Origin: Candidula unifasciata
Taxonomy: Eukaryota > Mollusca > Gastropoda > Stylommatophora > Geomitridae
Assembly: GCA_905116865.2 (NCBI GenBank)
Contig: CAJHNH020001990.1
Span: 35,001 to 99,000, forward strand
Direction: 5' to 3'
Length of the DNA: 64,000 bases
Below are positions 12,829-22,033 of this stretch, one piece after another (within the stretch, counting starts at the first letter, position 1; each line of letters opens with the position of its first letter). Under the pieces are notes generated by a model, which worked only from the letters and a program-made list of their open reading frames with translations, was not told the origin of the DNA and made no database searches. Position numbers and translations under genes: made by a program.

Positions 12829-12915
12829 TACGGAATAACAAGGAGAAGAAGAAGAAAAAAAAAAAAAAAAAGAAGAAGAAGACGAAGAAGAAGAAGAAGA
12901 AGAAGAAGAAAGACG
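12829..12915 (+). repeat. Purine-rich (AAG)n/(A)n tract
   Basis: GAAGAA and AAGAAG repeats around an A-run of about 17. This is a pure purine strand that could form triplex DNA. Confidence 0.85.
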
Positions 12916-12982
12916 AAATATGAGGATTAAGAAAAGTATGTGGCAAAAGTATTAGTATAATAATATTTATGTATGTATATGT

Positions 12983-12983
<1 letters not shown>

Positions 12984-13046
<63 letters not shown>

Positions 13047-13090
13047 GTATATATTTATATACGTATATATAACACACACACACACACATA
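12984..13090. repeat. (TA)n with (CA)n tail
   Basis: A TA array from about 12988 to 13044, imperfect TA/CGTA, then (CA)n to 13090. Confidence 0.95.
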
Positions 13091-13378
13091 CATACAGTGC
13101 AAACCCTCTGGACATTAGGTGGAATCATGAAATTTAGAATTAGCTAAAAAACATATCATTCAAATGGCGCCCTATAAATTCCTAGACATGCAATCTCTTC
13201 TGACACCGCCTGTAGTCGATCTTCTTCACCCATAGTGGCAACGAATAATGATAAAAGACTCGTGTCACGAGTGCAGTGTCTTTTGTAGCTATCGAGTAGT
13301 GTCTCATGACAGTCTCCATAAATGTCATCTAGCACGGCAGAAGTAAACTGAAACCATGCCCTGGTTGTGTGAATAGAG

Positions 13379-14239
13379 CAGTGTTCTTCAATCCTTCGGC
13401 CGCGACCCACCAATGGGCCATAAAAATATTCTGCTTAATCATGTAACAAAGGAGTGTAGATGCTTTTTCTTTTCTTGTCTGTGTGATTACCACTGCAATG
13501 ACTTTATCATCATCATCACCATGATCATCATCATCATCATCATCATCACGCGCCCTGCCGACTGACGTAGGCGTTCGGGAATCTCCACAGATCTCGGTCC
13601 CTTGTCCTCAGGATCAGTTCCACCGATGATATCGCTCGATGCCACAGTCACAATCCATCTTTAATCATCTCTCTCGGCCTGCCTCTCAATTGTCTACTGT
13701 TGACTTTCCGGTAGTCACAATGTTTTCCAAAGGCCCCCCTCCCCCTCCCTCGCATCCCCATCACATGACCAAGAACAGTGCTTGTAAGGTCCACCAGAGT
13801 GTATTCCAAGAACAAAATGCAGCAAAACAGATCGAATCCCACGAACGACGGCAACATAGGTTTTAAGACAGCTTCGTTTGGTGACACCAGAACGTTCATC
13901 AGGTTACTGCAGACAAAATTAACAAATTGGGTATAGGTGCATCAAAGAACTTCCTATTTCTGTGAAAATACTGATATCAAAAGGCGAAATTGAACGGATG
14001 TTATTGTAGCGCTTCGTTTATCCAAAACAACTCTTCAGCCGCATATGTAAAAGTTTTTAACCTCTAAACAGCAGATGTCGCATCGCAGCTGAAAACTGTA
14101 ATTTTGTGACACTGGATTCAGCATCAAAACTGCTACCTACGTTTGTTTTTGCCGCGTGTTTGATTAGCTGTCAGATGGGTCGAGAAACAATTCCCCCTAT
14201 TTTGGTGGGCCATGGGTGTAGAAAGGTTGAGAAACACTT
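13379..14239. mobile_element. hAT-like non-autonomous element 1
   Basis: The left end CAGTGTTCTTCAATCCTTC and the reverse complement of the right end, AAGTGTTTCTCAACCTTTC, match at 14 of 19 positions. The next blocks, around ACCCACC and GGTGGGCC, pair as well. The flanking octamers GAATAGAG (13371-13378) and GTATAGTG (14240-14247) look like an eroded 8-bp target duplication. TIRs of the CAGTG type with 8-bp duplications are typical of hAT elements. No transposase is seen. A LINE tail is nested inside at 13502-13740. Confidence 0.6.
13502..13740 (-). pseudogene. RTE-like LINE tail inside hAT-like element 1
   Basis: On the - strand the sequence encodes QLRGRPREMIKDGL, a stop, and in the neighbouring frame RDRDLWR and a terminal SRQGA. 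These match the last ~60 residues of RTE-type LINE proteins. It ends in a (CAT)n tail at 13505-13548. Only this 3' scrap survives. Confidence 0.75.
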
Positions 14240-14255
14240 GTATAGTGGTCTAGAG

Positions 14256-15290
14256 CAGCGTTTCTGAAACTTTTTTTTTTTTTTTTTGCTGCGGCACCCT
14301 TGTCATGCTAACATTTTTTCACGGCACACACATTCTTAACGCGGTTTGAATACTTAAGAAAGAGGAGAAATATAGAGCAAATTTAATGTTCTGTTGTCTT
14401 TACTGCGATGAATGAAACTTTTTGGATGAATGTTTTATTATTTCTTTTAAGTTTAGTTAATTGTACCCTCAAATTACTTGAAGGTTGCTTCCGTATCGGT
14501 TTGTGTGTGTGTGTATGTAACTGTACGTTGAGAATGCTCTGCAGCTTTGCCAATGGCATTGTTTTCTGAATATACCTACATCCAGAACTATTCTCGGCTT
14601 CCTTCGCTGATTTCGAGTTCATTCAGTAGCATGTCCCTCGCGGAACCTCGCTGCCATAACAACCCTCCGGAAAACCTTCCTATCCTGAGCAAGATGTCCT
14701 GCGTCTGATACACCCATCTGGAGATCATCTGCCACATCCTGCACCCATCTTCTCCTTGGCCTTCCTCTTCCTCTCTTCCCAGGTATATACCCCTCTATTA
14801 TTGTTCTCTCTAGACTTCCATGACGTTTCAAGTGACCAAAATATTTCAATTTTCTTTGTTTTATTGTCTTTACTAGCCAACCCTCTTCAATATTCAGCTC
14901 TTGAAGTATGGATGCATTTGTTCTTTTCTTTACCCAAGATATTCTTAGAACCTGTCTGTAACATTTATATTCAAATGCATTTATGCGCTGTTCCGCTTGT
15001 TTAGTAAGTGTCCAGGTCTCACAGGCGTATGTTGCAATGGGAAAGATGCATGCTCTTAAAAATCTGACCTTTGTAATTCTATCTGTACAATTCCATAATT
15101 TATTCAGTTGTTTTAGTCTTTGAAGAGCAATTAATAGTCGCCGTTTAATTTCTTTCATTGTGTCACCATTGTTGGTAACCAGTGACCCAAGATTTCGAGT
15201 AGAGTTCGAATTCTAAATTATTGCCGCAGCACTCCTGGCATATGCTCGCGTCAGCACTGAGTGCCACGGCACCCAGTTTCAGAACCGCTG
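14256..15290. mobile_element. hAT-like non-autonomous element 2
   Basis: The left end CAGCGTTTCTGAAAC (14256-14270) and the right end GTTTCAGAACCGCTG (15276-15290) are inverted repeats with one mismatch. CAGCGGTTCTGAAAC is close to the widespread CAG(T/C)GGTTCTCAAAC ends of hAT elements. Flanking octamers GTCTAGAG (14248-14255) and GTATAGAG (15291-15298) match 7 of 8. Subterminal GC(C/T)GCGGCAC blocks are shared between the ends. The interior holds a LINE fragment and no transposase. It abuts element 1. Confidence 0.8.
14600..15190 (-). pseudogene. LINE reverse transcriptase C-terminal fragment inside hAT-like element 2
   Basis: An open - strand frame of 179 codons (14619-15158) covers the distal end of an RTE-like endonuclease/reverse-transcriptase protein. 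The order is ATYACETWTLTKQAEQRI, CYRQVLRISWVKKRTNASIL, QRKLKYFGHLKRHGSLERT and the basic GKRGRGRPRRRW block, ending at a stop near 14619. It is the longest uninterrupted LINE coding fragment here, though 5'-truncated. It is the 3' end of a dead copy, not a host gene. Confidence 0.85.
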
Positions 15291-15299
15291 GTATAGAGG

Positions 15300-16060
15300 A
15301 CTCGTAAGGCAAGCATACGAAAGAAGTTATGCGCCAGTCAACGTAACATTCGGTATCAAGTTACCGGTTTTGTCATTGTAACATCTAAACGTCTAGTGAG
15401 TCATAGTTGCGAAGAGATCAGAGCGGTACCAACATAATAACTTGGCGTTTGATCTGGTGTAAAGGTAGGCGTGAAATTGTTTTTAACAGTACCCTCCCCT
15501 CCACCGACCTCCTCCACCCACCTCCACCCACCTCCTCCACCTGTAAGCTGCTACATTGAGATTAGATCACTCTTGACATTTTATGAATCTCATTCAGGAT
15601 GACAAACCAGCAGGGATGACAAACCAGCAGGGATGACAAACCAGGAGGAATGACAAACCAGCAGACACCGCATCAAACCCCCCCCCCCCCTCCCAAAGCT
15701 CAGTAAAATAATTCAAGATGCAGCTCTCAAGGTATCTGACTCCCGGTGATCCAGCGCACCAGTTCGCATAAATGCATAAGAAGTGGTCGTTAACTGTCAC
15801 AGTACCTAATTCACCATTGCATATAGAAAGTTGAAATGCCTCTGAATTTTCCATCTAAAGTGCAAGTGAATACTAGTTATTTAAATGTATTTGTTTTATT
15901 TCTATTTTTCACCTTTCGTATTTTTACAGTTTTTGTGGGTCATTATCGTCTCAGTCTTTCTATGCTTGTGTTTACGCTGTATTATAATGGGTCTCTATTA
16001 ATCAAATCAAATATTCTAAAGGCTTTCTTGTTTCTCTTCTATCAATAAATAGTTGATTGC
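15300..16060. other. Intron 1 with small tandem repeats
   Basis: CCACCTCC repeats lie at 15487-15541. A roughly 18-bp unit, GATGACAAACCAGCAGG, is repeated four times at 15598-15665. A C-run lies at 15679-15690. No gene evidence. Confidence 0.6.
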
Positions 16061-16061
16061 C

Positions 16062-16290
16062 CCTCTCTCTCTCTCTCTCTCTCAGCGTATGTCTGTTTGT
16101 GTGTGTGTGTCTGCATTTGTTTCTATGGGTGTGTCTGTGTGTGTATATCTGTATGTTTGTATGTGTGTGGAATGTGCGTGTCTGTGTGGGTATGTAGGTA
16201 TTATGTGGGTGAATTGGGTGTGTTAATGTGTGTGTGAAGGTGTGTGGGTGTGTTTAAGTGAGTGGGTGGTTGTGTGTGTGTGTGCATGCA
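16062..16290 (+). repeat. (CT)n and GT-rich low-complexity tract
   Basis: A short CT array at 16065-16083 is followed by about 200 bases dominated by GTGTGT and TGTATG words. Confidence 0.85.
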
Positions 16291-16349
16291 TTTTACCACC
16301 CATGCTTTTGTTCTTTTTCTTTCTTTTCCTCTTTTTTGATATTCATTAT

Positions 16350-16475
16350 ATGCATATTATCATATGACTATAACATGCTTATTGATAAAATACAGCTGCA
16401 GTGTGACAGACGGGTGTTTGGAAGGGTCGAATGTAAGACGCGCCTGTGTGCCCAATTTGTGACACTTTAAAAATA
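16350..16475 (+). repeat. Interspersed repeat family F, copy 1
   Basis: This resembles 27570-27690: both contain GTGTTTGGAAGGG(T/C)C followed by a CCTG(T/C)GTGCC(C/T)(A/T) block and TTTGTGAC. It is followed by AATAAAGTTCGTTCGTTC. The unit is about 120 bp, non-coding, class unknown. Confidence 0.6.
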
Positions 16476-16482
16476 AAGTTCG

Positions 16483-16488
<6 letters not shown>

Positions 16489-16542
<54 letters not shown>
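16489..16542 (+). repeat. (CT)n microsatellite
   Basis: About 54 bases of pure CT between repeat F and repeat C. Confidence 0.97.
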
Positions 16543-16544
<2 letters not shown>

Positions 16545-16546
<2 letters not shown>

Positions 16547-16735
16547 GTACCCCACCAGGACATCGCACAAGCGATAAACACTCGGTGACACAAAGTGTTA
16601 ACATGCGGATGAGGTTCACCCGTGGAGAGATCCCAGAAACCGCTTTCAGCCGTTAGGCCATATTTATGGCCCGGCTATATTCAGGGCACACGGCAAAAGC
16701 CAGGGCGGGGCTTCAAATAACGAAAAATTGTATCC
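16545..16735 (-). repeat. Interspersed repeat family C, reversed copy
   Basis: Reverse complement of the family C unit seen at 17505 and 48820. CCCCACCAGGACATC, GCGATAAACACT and GGCCATATTTATGGCC are recognisable, the last being a palindrome present in the full-length copies. Confidence 0.75.
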
Positions 16736-16739
16736 CCAC

Positions 16740-17500
16740 ATGGGAAGGACTAGTACTCTGTATTAATTGATTGCCTACAAATACGAATTCGTAAATATCG
16801 TCCCTCTTTTCCAAATTGACTTCAACATATTTTCATGTTGTTTATTTTTGCAACTTTTACGTGACCGTTTTTTAATGCAACCAACTTTAATTTGTCTGTT
16901 TGCGTGTAAGTGATCAACAACTAATTTCGGCCAAAGCAGTTATCAAGCTGAAGAAATTATGTTTAACTCATTCAGTACCAAAGAACAAAACATGTATTTA
17001 TCAGTCATCTATAGTTCGATATGATTCTTAACTGTCTGTGGTCCTTCAATGTGTTGTTAACATTAGCTGCTTATATACCGTTTGTTACTTACATCACACA
17101 TATCTGATATTAATATTATCCCAAATACTTTACATTCAAACATGTATTAATATATATTAATTGACATACTTCGCTTTAGAGGTAAAGGGTGAAGTGTATT
17201 GTTTCGATCCTATTTTCCGGATTATGCCCGTGTGTTGGGGAAAATAACACGGAACGCCAGTCGAGCGATTTGAACTCGAGTGCGACTTAAGCCGCATAAT
17301 TAACGACTTGTGATTTGACTTGGTGTTTTGTTCAGCGACTCCGGCTCAACTTGCCACTAGTAGCTTTGACAACTCATTAACCGCGGCCAGCCAGTGTGAG
17401 GATTGCTGATCAAATAAAATAATAATTAAAAAAACAAAAAATACTTGATACATAAAGTGTCTTGACTCTGCACTTGATGTTACTATTACTACTTGTCCTT
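16740..17500. other. Intron 1, nothing recognised
   Basis: AT-rich DNA without repeat partners in the window or coding potential that I trust. Confidence 0.35.
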
Positions 17501-17504
17501 TTCA

Positions 17505-17705
17505 GGATGAATTTTTTGTTATTTGAAGGCCTACTCTGGCTCTTGCCAGGGGCCGCAATATATCCTGGCCATAAATATGGCCTAAAGGCTGAACGCGGTT
17601 CCTGGAACCTCTCCACGGTGATCCTCACCCGCATGGTGGCACTTTGTGTCATCGGGTGTTTATCGCTTGTGTGATGTCCTGGTGGGGTAGAAAGTCAGTC
17701 AGTCA
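17505..17705 (+). repeat. Interspersed repeat family C, full copy
   Basis: A full-length unit of about 190 bp: CTCTTGCCAGGGGCCGCAAT, then GGCCATAAATATGGCC, CTCCACGGTGATCCTCACCC, GGTGGCACTTTGTGTC, ending GTGGGGTAGAAAGTCAGTC. The left part up to CTCTGG parallels the copy at 48820. The class is unknown; there is no clear tRNA box. Confidence 0.75.
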
Positions 17706-18066
17706 GACTCTGGACTTGGAAGTATTCTAGGTGACTTGAGACTTTAGTTGGTCCTTGGTGGTAATGACTTTGGACTCGATTTGGACTTGAATTGTGACGA
17801 CTTAGTCCAACCTCTGCATGACACCATATACTTCTTCGCCTTCTCCAACATTCCGAGCCCTTGAGTTTCGTTTTTCTTCTTCTTTTGCCTTTCTAACCCC
17901 TCAGTAAAGCAGAGGACCACAACCAACTCACCCAGTCGTGCTATCTTTCGCTATCACATGCAGCTCTTCCTATGTCGTCCCCATCTATTTAACATCACTC
18001 TCTATTCCCCTTCTCCATATGTGTGTATGTGTTTTTTGTGTGTTGATGTTGTTGTTGTTGGCTGGT

Positions 18067-18320
18067 CTTCCTTTATTTGTCGACTCTTTGGCTAAGTCGA
18101 TGCGAACGCTTCGTAATGCCAGGATGCCGGGTTCGATCCTAGCTGCGGGCCAGGCGCCTTGCGTTGGTTTCGACAGTGGCATCAAGAAAGCCGACCGTCC
18201 AGCAGGCAAAGACAAACTACTGGACGTAAATTTGCCTAGAAAACCACATAACGGCCAGAGGCTGCTGGGGTTGGTTCTGCAACGCCCTGTAAAGGATACG
18301 CAACTAACCTTCCTTTATTT
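18067..18320 (+). mobile_element. tRNA-derived SINE with 12-bp target duplication
   Basis: A body of 230 bp (18079-18308) is bracketed by perfect 12-bp direct repeats CTTCCTTTATTT (18067-18078 and 18309-18320). The head has an A box (TTGGCTAAGTCGATG) and a perfect B box (GGTTCGATCC) about 35 bases on, the internal RNA polymerase III promoter of a tRNA-derived SINE. A non-coding body follows with no poly(A). The intact duplication implies a fairly recent insertion. Confidence 0.85.
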
Positions 18321-18526
18321 ATATGCCCCTGTGGATTCAAGTGGAAAGATATTCTAGTTATATTGTTCTAACGTTTTCTAAACGTGGGTCCTATCCGATA
18401 CCAGCGTCTTTTGATCACCTCTTGAGGTTCATTGCTTCAGATATCACCAGCCTCCAGTTATCTCTGTAATTAGACCTTTCTTCCCAAATGGCGACTCTTA
18501 GTGATTTTAGGTTACATTTACCGCCC

Positions 18527-19381
18527 TGTGGCGGGTAACTTCGCTTTACACTAGCGAATGCACTATGTGCAATTCACAGAGGGAATTACAAACAGTGAAA
18601 CATCATAAAGTATTATAGTAACCCCAGCCTTGCTGGTTAAATGAGAGGATTCGGGGTTTGCCCACATCTTATTCCCTACTGTAATTAAACTTGTATATTT
18701 AAATGTTCTTAAGTTCACTGACAATGTTTACAGTTAAAAGGAAACTCCATAAAACTGTAGGAACATTAAAACTAACATTTATTAGGATTTTCAAATCAAT
18801 ATAAATTCAAATGATAACTAAATGGCTGTGGATATAAAATCCTGTTATTCAAGGTAGGTTAGTTAAATCTTAGCTGTAGCTTAGGTTTCTGTTGTCAGCT
18901 TCTGACTAAGCTTCGGAAACACATCAGGCAGGCCGAATCTTCCAGTCCAGTCCGGACAATCGGGTATCTGCAGCTAAGCTTAGGATCTACTTCTGGACTA
19001 CAATCTGGAACCCTGGCAGGGAATTCAAACTCAGGCAACAAGACAACAGAACTAACTGAACTGTGTCAATTGTGGAGAACAAAATCTTGACTCCCCCAAT
19101 CGAGCCTGGAATAAAAAAAATGGACGTCCTACCAAGGGGGAAGTTACTCTTTGTTACCCCTTTCACTACCCAATCGCCATTCACTTTTTAACTTTTAACT
19201 ATTTAATTATAATTTTGCTCCAATGAAGCATTAAGAAAGGGGTAAGAAATTTCTTAATTAGTCCAGTGTTATTATGCTAATTAAAAGCAATAGGAAAATG
19301 TTTAGAACTTTGGTAATAATATTATCTAAACAAAGCACTTTTTAAAAGGACAGAAACAGCTGTCCAGACCAGCTCGTCACA
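18527..19381 (-). repeat. 3' LTR (sense of element)
   Basis: 855 bp, near-identical to 22034-22888. In the sense of the element it contains AATAAA (18778-18783 complement), a candidate polyadenylation signal. The polypurine tract expected just inside (sense ...CTTCGTTGGGCATA) is poor. Confidence 0.93.
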
Positions 19382-19470
19382 TATGCCCAACGAAGATAAG
19401 TTTGATATTTACATATCAAACTTAAACTGGCCTGGATACTGTTTCTGCTACCTACAATCCACCTGCTAAA

Positions 19471-21045
19471 TTATCCCCTAATTAATCTGCTATGGGATCT
19501 CAATAGGAACAAAAAATTCTCCTTAACAACTGACTGGGATTTGTAGCCCCGTCCCAGCGGATATGACGGACTGCGACTAACATACCAAAGTCTTTTCCCA
19601 GAGAAAGTCAAGGCGGACTGTCCGCTTCTCTGAATAGAAACAATCTTAACAAAGAAAAGATGGCATGAAGGAAAGATCAGTTCAATGTTCAAAATACCTG
19701 TCTGAGTGCGTCTTATCCATGAAACTATCTGGGGGGATTTACATGGAAGAAAAGGTAAGCGCTGCTTACGACAGTGTACAGACCCTACAGTCTCAACCGT
19801 AGACTGGGTCTTGTGGGTTTCATCTGAAGATGAAGTAAAGGAAGGGTTCTTCCTCCTCTTGGCTGCACTGGCACAGACTGAAGTTTCTGGCCTGGTTGCA
19901 GAGGATTTGGCATAAGCCTCACCAGATTTAGGGTTGGGATCATTAATGTTCCTAACTAAACTGGCAAAAGACCTGAGCTTAAGGAGTTTACTCTTTAAGG
20001 GGTTCTCAGTAGACCTAGTTAGCTTTTTAGCAGTCTGCCTAGCTATCGGTCTAGTCTTGGTGAAACACACAACTCTTTTCAGAAGAGGTGTCCACAAATG
20101 CTTTGGTTGGCTCATCTTGGATTGGACCAAGATGCGAGACTTTTGGTCTCTCATGACCTGCTTATTTGCAGTCGTTGGGTTGTCAAAGTTGTGTTTGCAC
20201 TTGGTTCTGAGGGGACACAACAACATACCATGAGACCTCAATGGCTTATCAGAAGCTTGAGACTCATTTCCTGGGTTGTCAAAGTTGTGCTGGCCCTTGA
20301 TTCTGAGGGGACACAACAACATACCCTGAGATCTCAGTGGCTTTTCAAAAGCATGAGACTCATTTTCTTGGTAGTCAAAGTTGTGCTGGCCCTTGATTCT
20401 GAGGGGACACAACAACATACCTTGAGACCTCAAGGACTTAGCTAAGGCCTGAGACTCTTTTTCCCTAACTTGTAAGCAGGACTGAGATGCATTTTTGCTT
20501 CTCTCAGTAAACTCTAGGATATCACTCGACTTACTGGAAAAATCTATGTCTTTAACTAGCACATGACTTTCTACTGACTGCGTGTGAGAATAAGTAGTGG
20601 GAGCATGGACATAAACAGACTCCGCTTTACAAGATACTATCTGCAGCGTGGAGCTGAAGTCTTCTGTCTCGCCACCTACCTTCTTCAAAGTTTCCTTGCT
20701 GTGCAAGCTTCTAGATAAAATAATATTATCTAAAATGGGGTTGGTTTTGGGAATAACACTTTTTATTTCTGCCAAGGAATGACCATCTTGACAGAAATCA
20801 CCACCCTGAGTTAACTCAAGTTTTGTGGTAGCTAGCCCACTAGTGGTCACTGCAGCCGCAGGCTCACTAGCTATGATCTCTTGACAGCTGCCAAGGATCT
20901 CACATTCTCTACCAGGGTTTTCATTTCCAGATTCTGGTGGGGTAAGGGATCTTTCTTCAATTACTGATGTACAGTGACTGATACTTGTACTTGGAAATGC
21001 ATTTTTGGCTGACATGGAAGTGTCTGGCTTTTTGGTTGTGAACAT
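19471..21045 (-). CDS. LTR-element protein of unknown function, 524 aa
   Basis: An uninterrupted frame of 524 codons starting MFTTKK immediately after the UAG of the upstream frame, in the same reading frame. It is rich in Ser, Thr and Lys and appears mostly disordered. Near residues 200-300 it carries three 32-residue tandem repeats, each with PLRS(Q/H)GMLLCPLR(I/T)K and a following HNFD, giving a spaced Cys...His pair per repeat. No reverse transcriptase, integrase, protease or CCHC knuckle is visible. It is not a host gene, since it sits between LTRs in line with them. It could be a diverged gag-like or RNA-binding protein, or a captured sequence. An open frame this long in an element with ~1% LTR divergence suggests it is coding or only recently released from constraint. 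Confidence 0.7.
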   Translation of the reverse strand: MFTTKKPDTSMSAKNAFPSTSISHCTSVIEERSLTPPESGNENPGRECEILGSCQEIIASEPAAAVTTSGLATTKLELTQGGDFCQDGHSLAEIKSVIPKTNPILDNIILSRSLHSKETLKKVGGETEDFSSTLQIVSCKAESVYVHAPTTYSHTQSVESHVLVKDIDFSSKSSDILEFTERSKNASQSCLQVREKESQALAKSLRSQGMLLCPLRIKGQHNFDYQENESHAFEKPLRSQGMLLCPLRIKGQHNFDNPGNESQASDKPLRSHGMLLCPLRTKCKHNFDNPTTANKQVMRDQKSRILVQSKMSQPKHLWTPLLKRVVCFTKTRPIARQTAKKLTRSTENPLKSKLLKLRSFASLVRNINDPNPKSGEAYAKSSATRPETSVCASAAKRRKNPSFTSSSDETHKTQSTVETVGSVHCRKQRLPFLPCKSPQIVSWIRRTQTGILNIELIFPSCHLFFVKIVSIQRSGQSALTFSGKRLWYVSRSPSYPLGRGYKSQSVVKENFLFLLRSHSRLIRG

Positions 21046-21429
21046 CTATAACTCTCGGGAAGGCTCGCCAGCAAAGGCTTTCTGGTTCCACTGAGCATGT
21101 TCAACAGCCTCTTTAAAACCTCTAGCTAGTGCATGCTGTTCCATTTGAACACATTCCAGTTGCCACTCCCAATCTTCCTTGACCTTCTCTGCAACACACT
21201 CTAGCAGTTTAATACCTGTGAATTTGCAAGCCTGACCCATTTCTATACTTCTAAAAAACCAATCTATAGAATCTACTTCCCTCCCCTGGACACCTACATT
21301 AGCTTCTAGTTGAGATTTGGCATTCAACAAATCAGAGACATACATATCTAGCTCAGCCCCACTCAAACCTGCCTCATGAGCAGCAAAGTCTGAGATGGTC
21401 TTGCCCAATAGAGAATGATATGCTGCCAT
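21046..21429 (-). CDS. LTR-element upstream protein, gag-position ORF, 127 aa
   Basis: The frame opens at ATG 21429-21427 (a TTG lies 13 codons further upstream) and ends at UAG 21048-21046, directly followed by the AUG of the 524-aa frame. The protein is predicted to be helical and moderately acidic (AAYHSLLGKTISDFAAHEAG, then repeated Glu/Gln-rich helices). It sits where gag lies in LTR elements. I recognise no capsid motif. Readthrough of the single UAG would fuse it to the downstream frame as a protein of about 650 residues. Confidence 0.6.
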   Translation of the reverse strand: MAAYHSLLGKTISDFAAHEAGLSGAELDMYVSDLLNAKSQLEANVGVQGREVDSIDWFFRSIEMGQACKFTGIKLLECVAEKVKEDWEWQLECVQMEQHALARGFKEAVEHAQWNQKAFAGEPSREL

Positions 21430-21900
21430 CTCGGTTAAGCTGTAGTGACCCTTACAAGGAGTTTGCAAATTATCAACTATGATTGCTGCTGAAATTATAG
21501 AGTACTAGGCAAGACTCAGAAAATTAGGTCAACAGAGGGTTAGTAAGCAAATCACATATGCATCAATCAAATAATCAATCACATAATCAAAAAAATAGCA
21601 ATGCAATTGTCAATCCATTTTAACAAATCCTTAACCTTATGGGCAACCATTATTTTTGGGATGTAAAATTGTCCTAGCCAATTATATATTTTGATTTCCT
21701 AAAGTCAGTGAACATTTAAACTATTTGTAAATTTCAGTTACATAATTACCTAAGTTAATTTTTGCTAACTTTAACAGGCAAACTAGTAACTAATGACTCT
21801 GAGCCCCCAGTGTCCTTTAAGTATATGCCATAAAATAAATCAAAGATGGCTAAACACTTGAACACAAAATATAAAAAAAAATATGCTGTTGTCTAGGGAA
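21430..21900 (-). other. LTR element leader region
   Basis: AT-rich non-coding DNA between the primer-binding repeats and the first ORF. It would be the 5' untranslated leader and packaging region of the element transcript. Confidence 0.5.
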
Positions 21901-21939
21901 AAACCAGGAACAATATCTCACTTTGTGTGTGAGGTTACA

Positions 21940-22033
21940 AACCCCGAGACAAAATCTCCACTTTGTGAGTGAGTAAATTGCGAGACGAGACCCCACTCTG
22001 TAAGTGAGTAAATTCCGAGACGAGACCCCACTC
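21940..22033 (-). repeat. 35-bp tandem repeat carrying the putative primer-binding site
   Basis: Next to the 5' LTR a 35-bp unit ending CGAGACGAGACCCCA (+ strand) occurs twice, with a third more diverged copy to its left (CCGAGACAAAATCTCCA). The copy at 22015-22030 is 3 bases from the LTR. In sense it reads TGGGGTCTCGTCTCGG, starting with the TGG expected to pair with a tRNA CCA end. I cannot assign the tRNA. Confidence 0.6.

Noticed and set aside
18085..18140. tRNA gene candidates at SINE heads (also 1178, 4683, 34990, 49070, 50230, 53730, 54060, 60372)
   Set aside because: A and B boxes are present but acceptor stems and cloverleaves do not form, and most continue into SINE bodies.
19471..21045. 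Treating the 524-codon frame as a host gene
   Set aside because: It lies exactly between two matching LTRs in the element's orientation and within a 5-bp target duplication.
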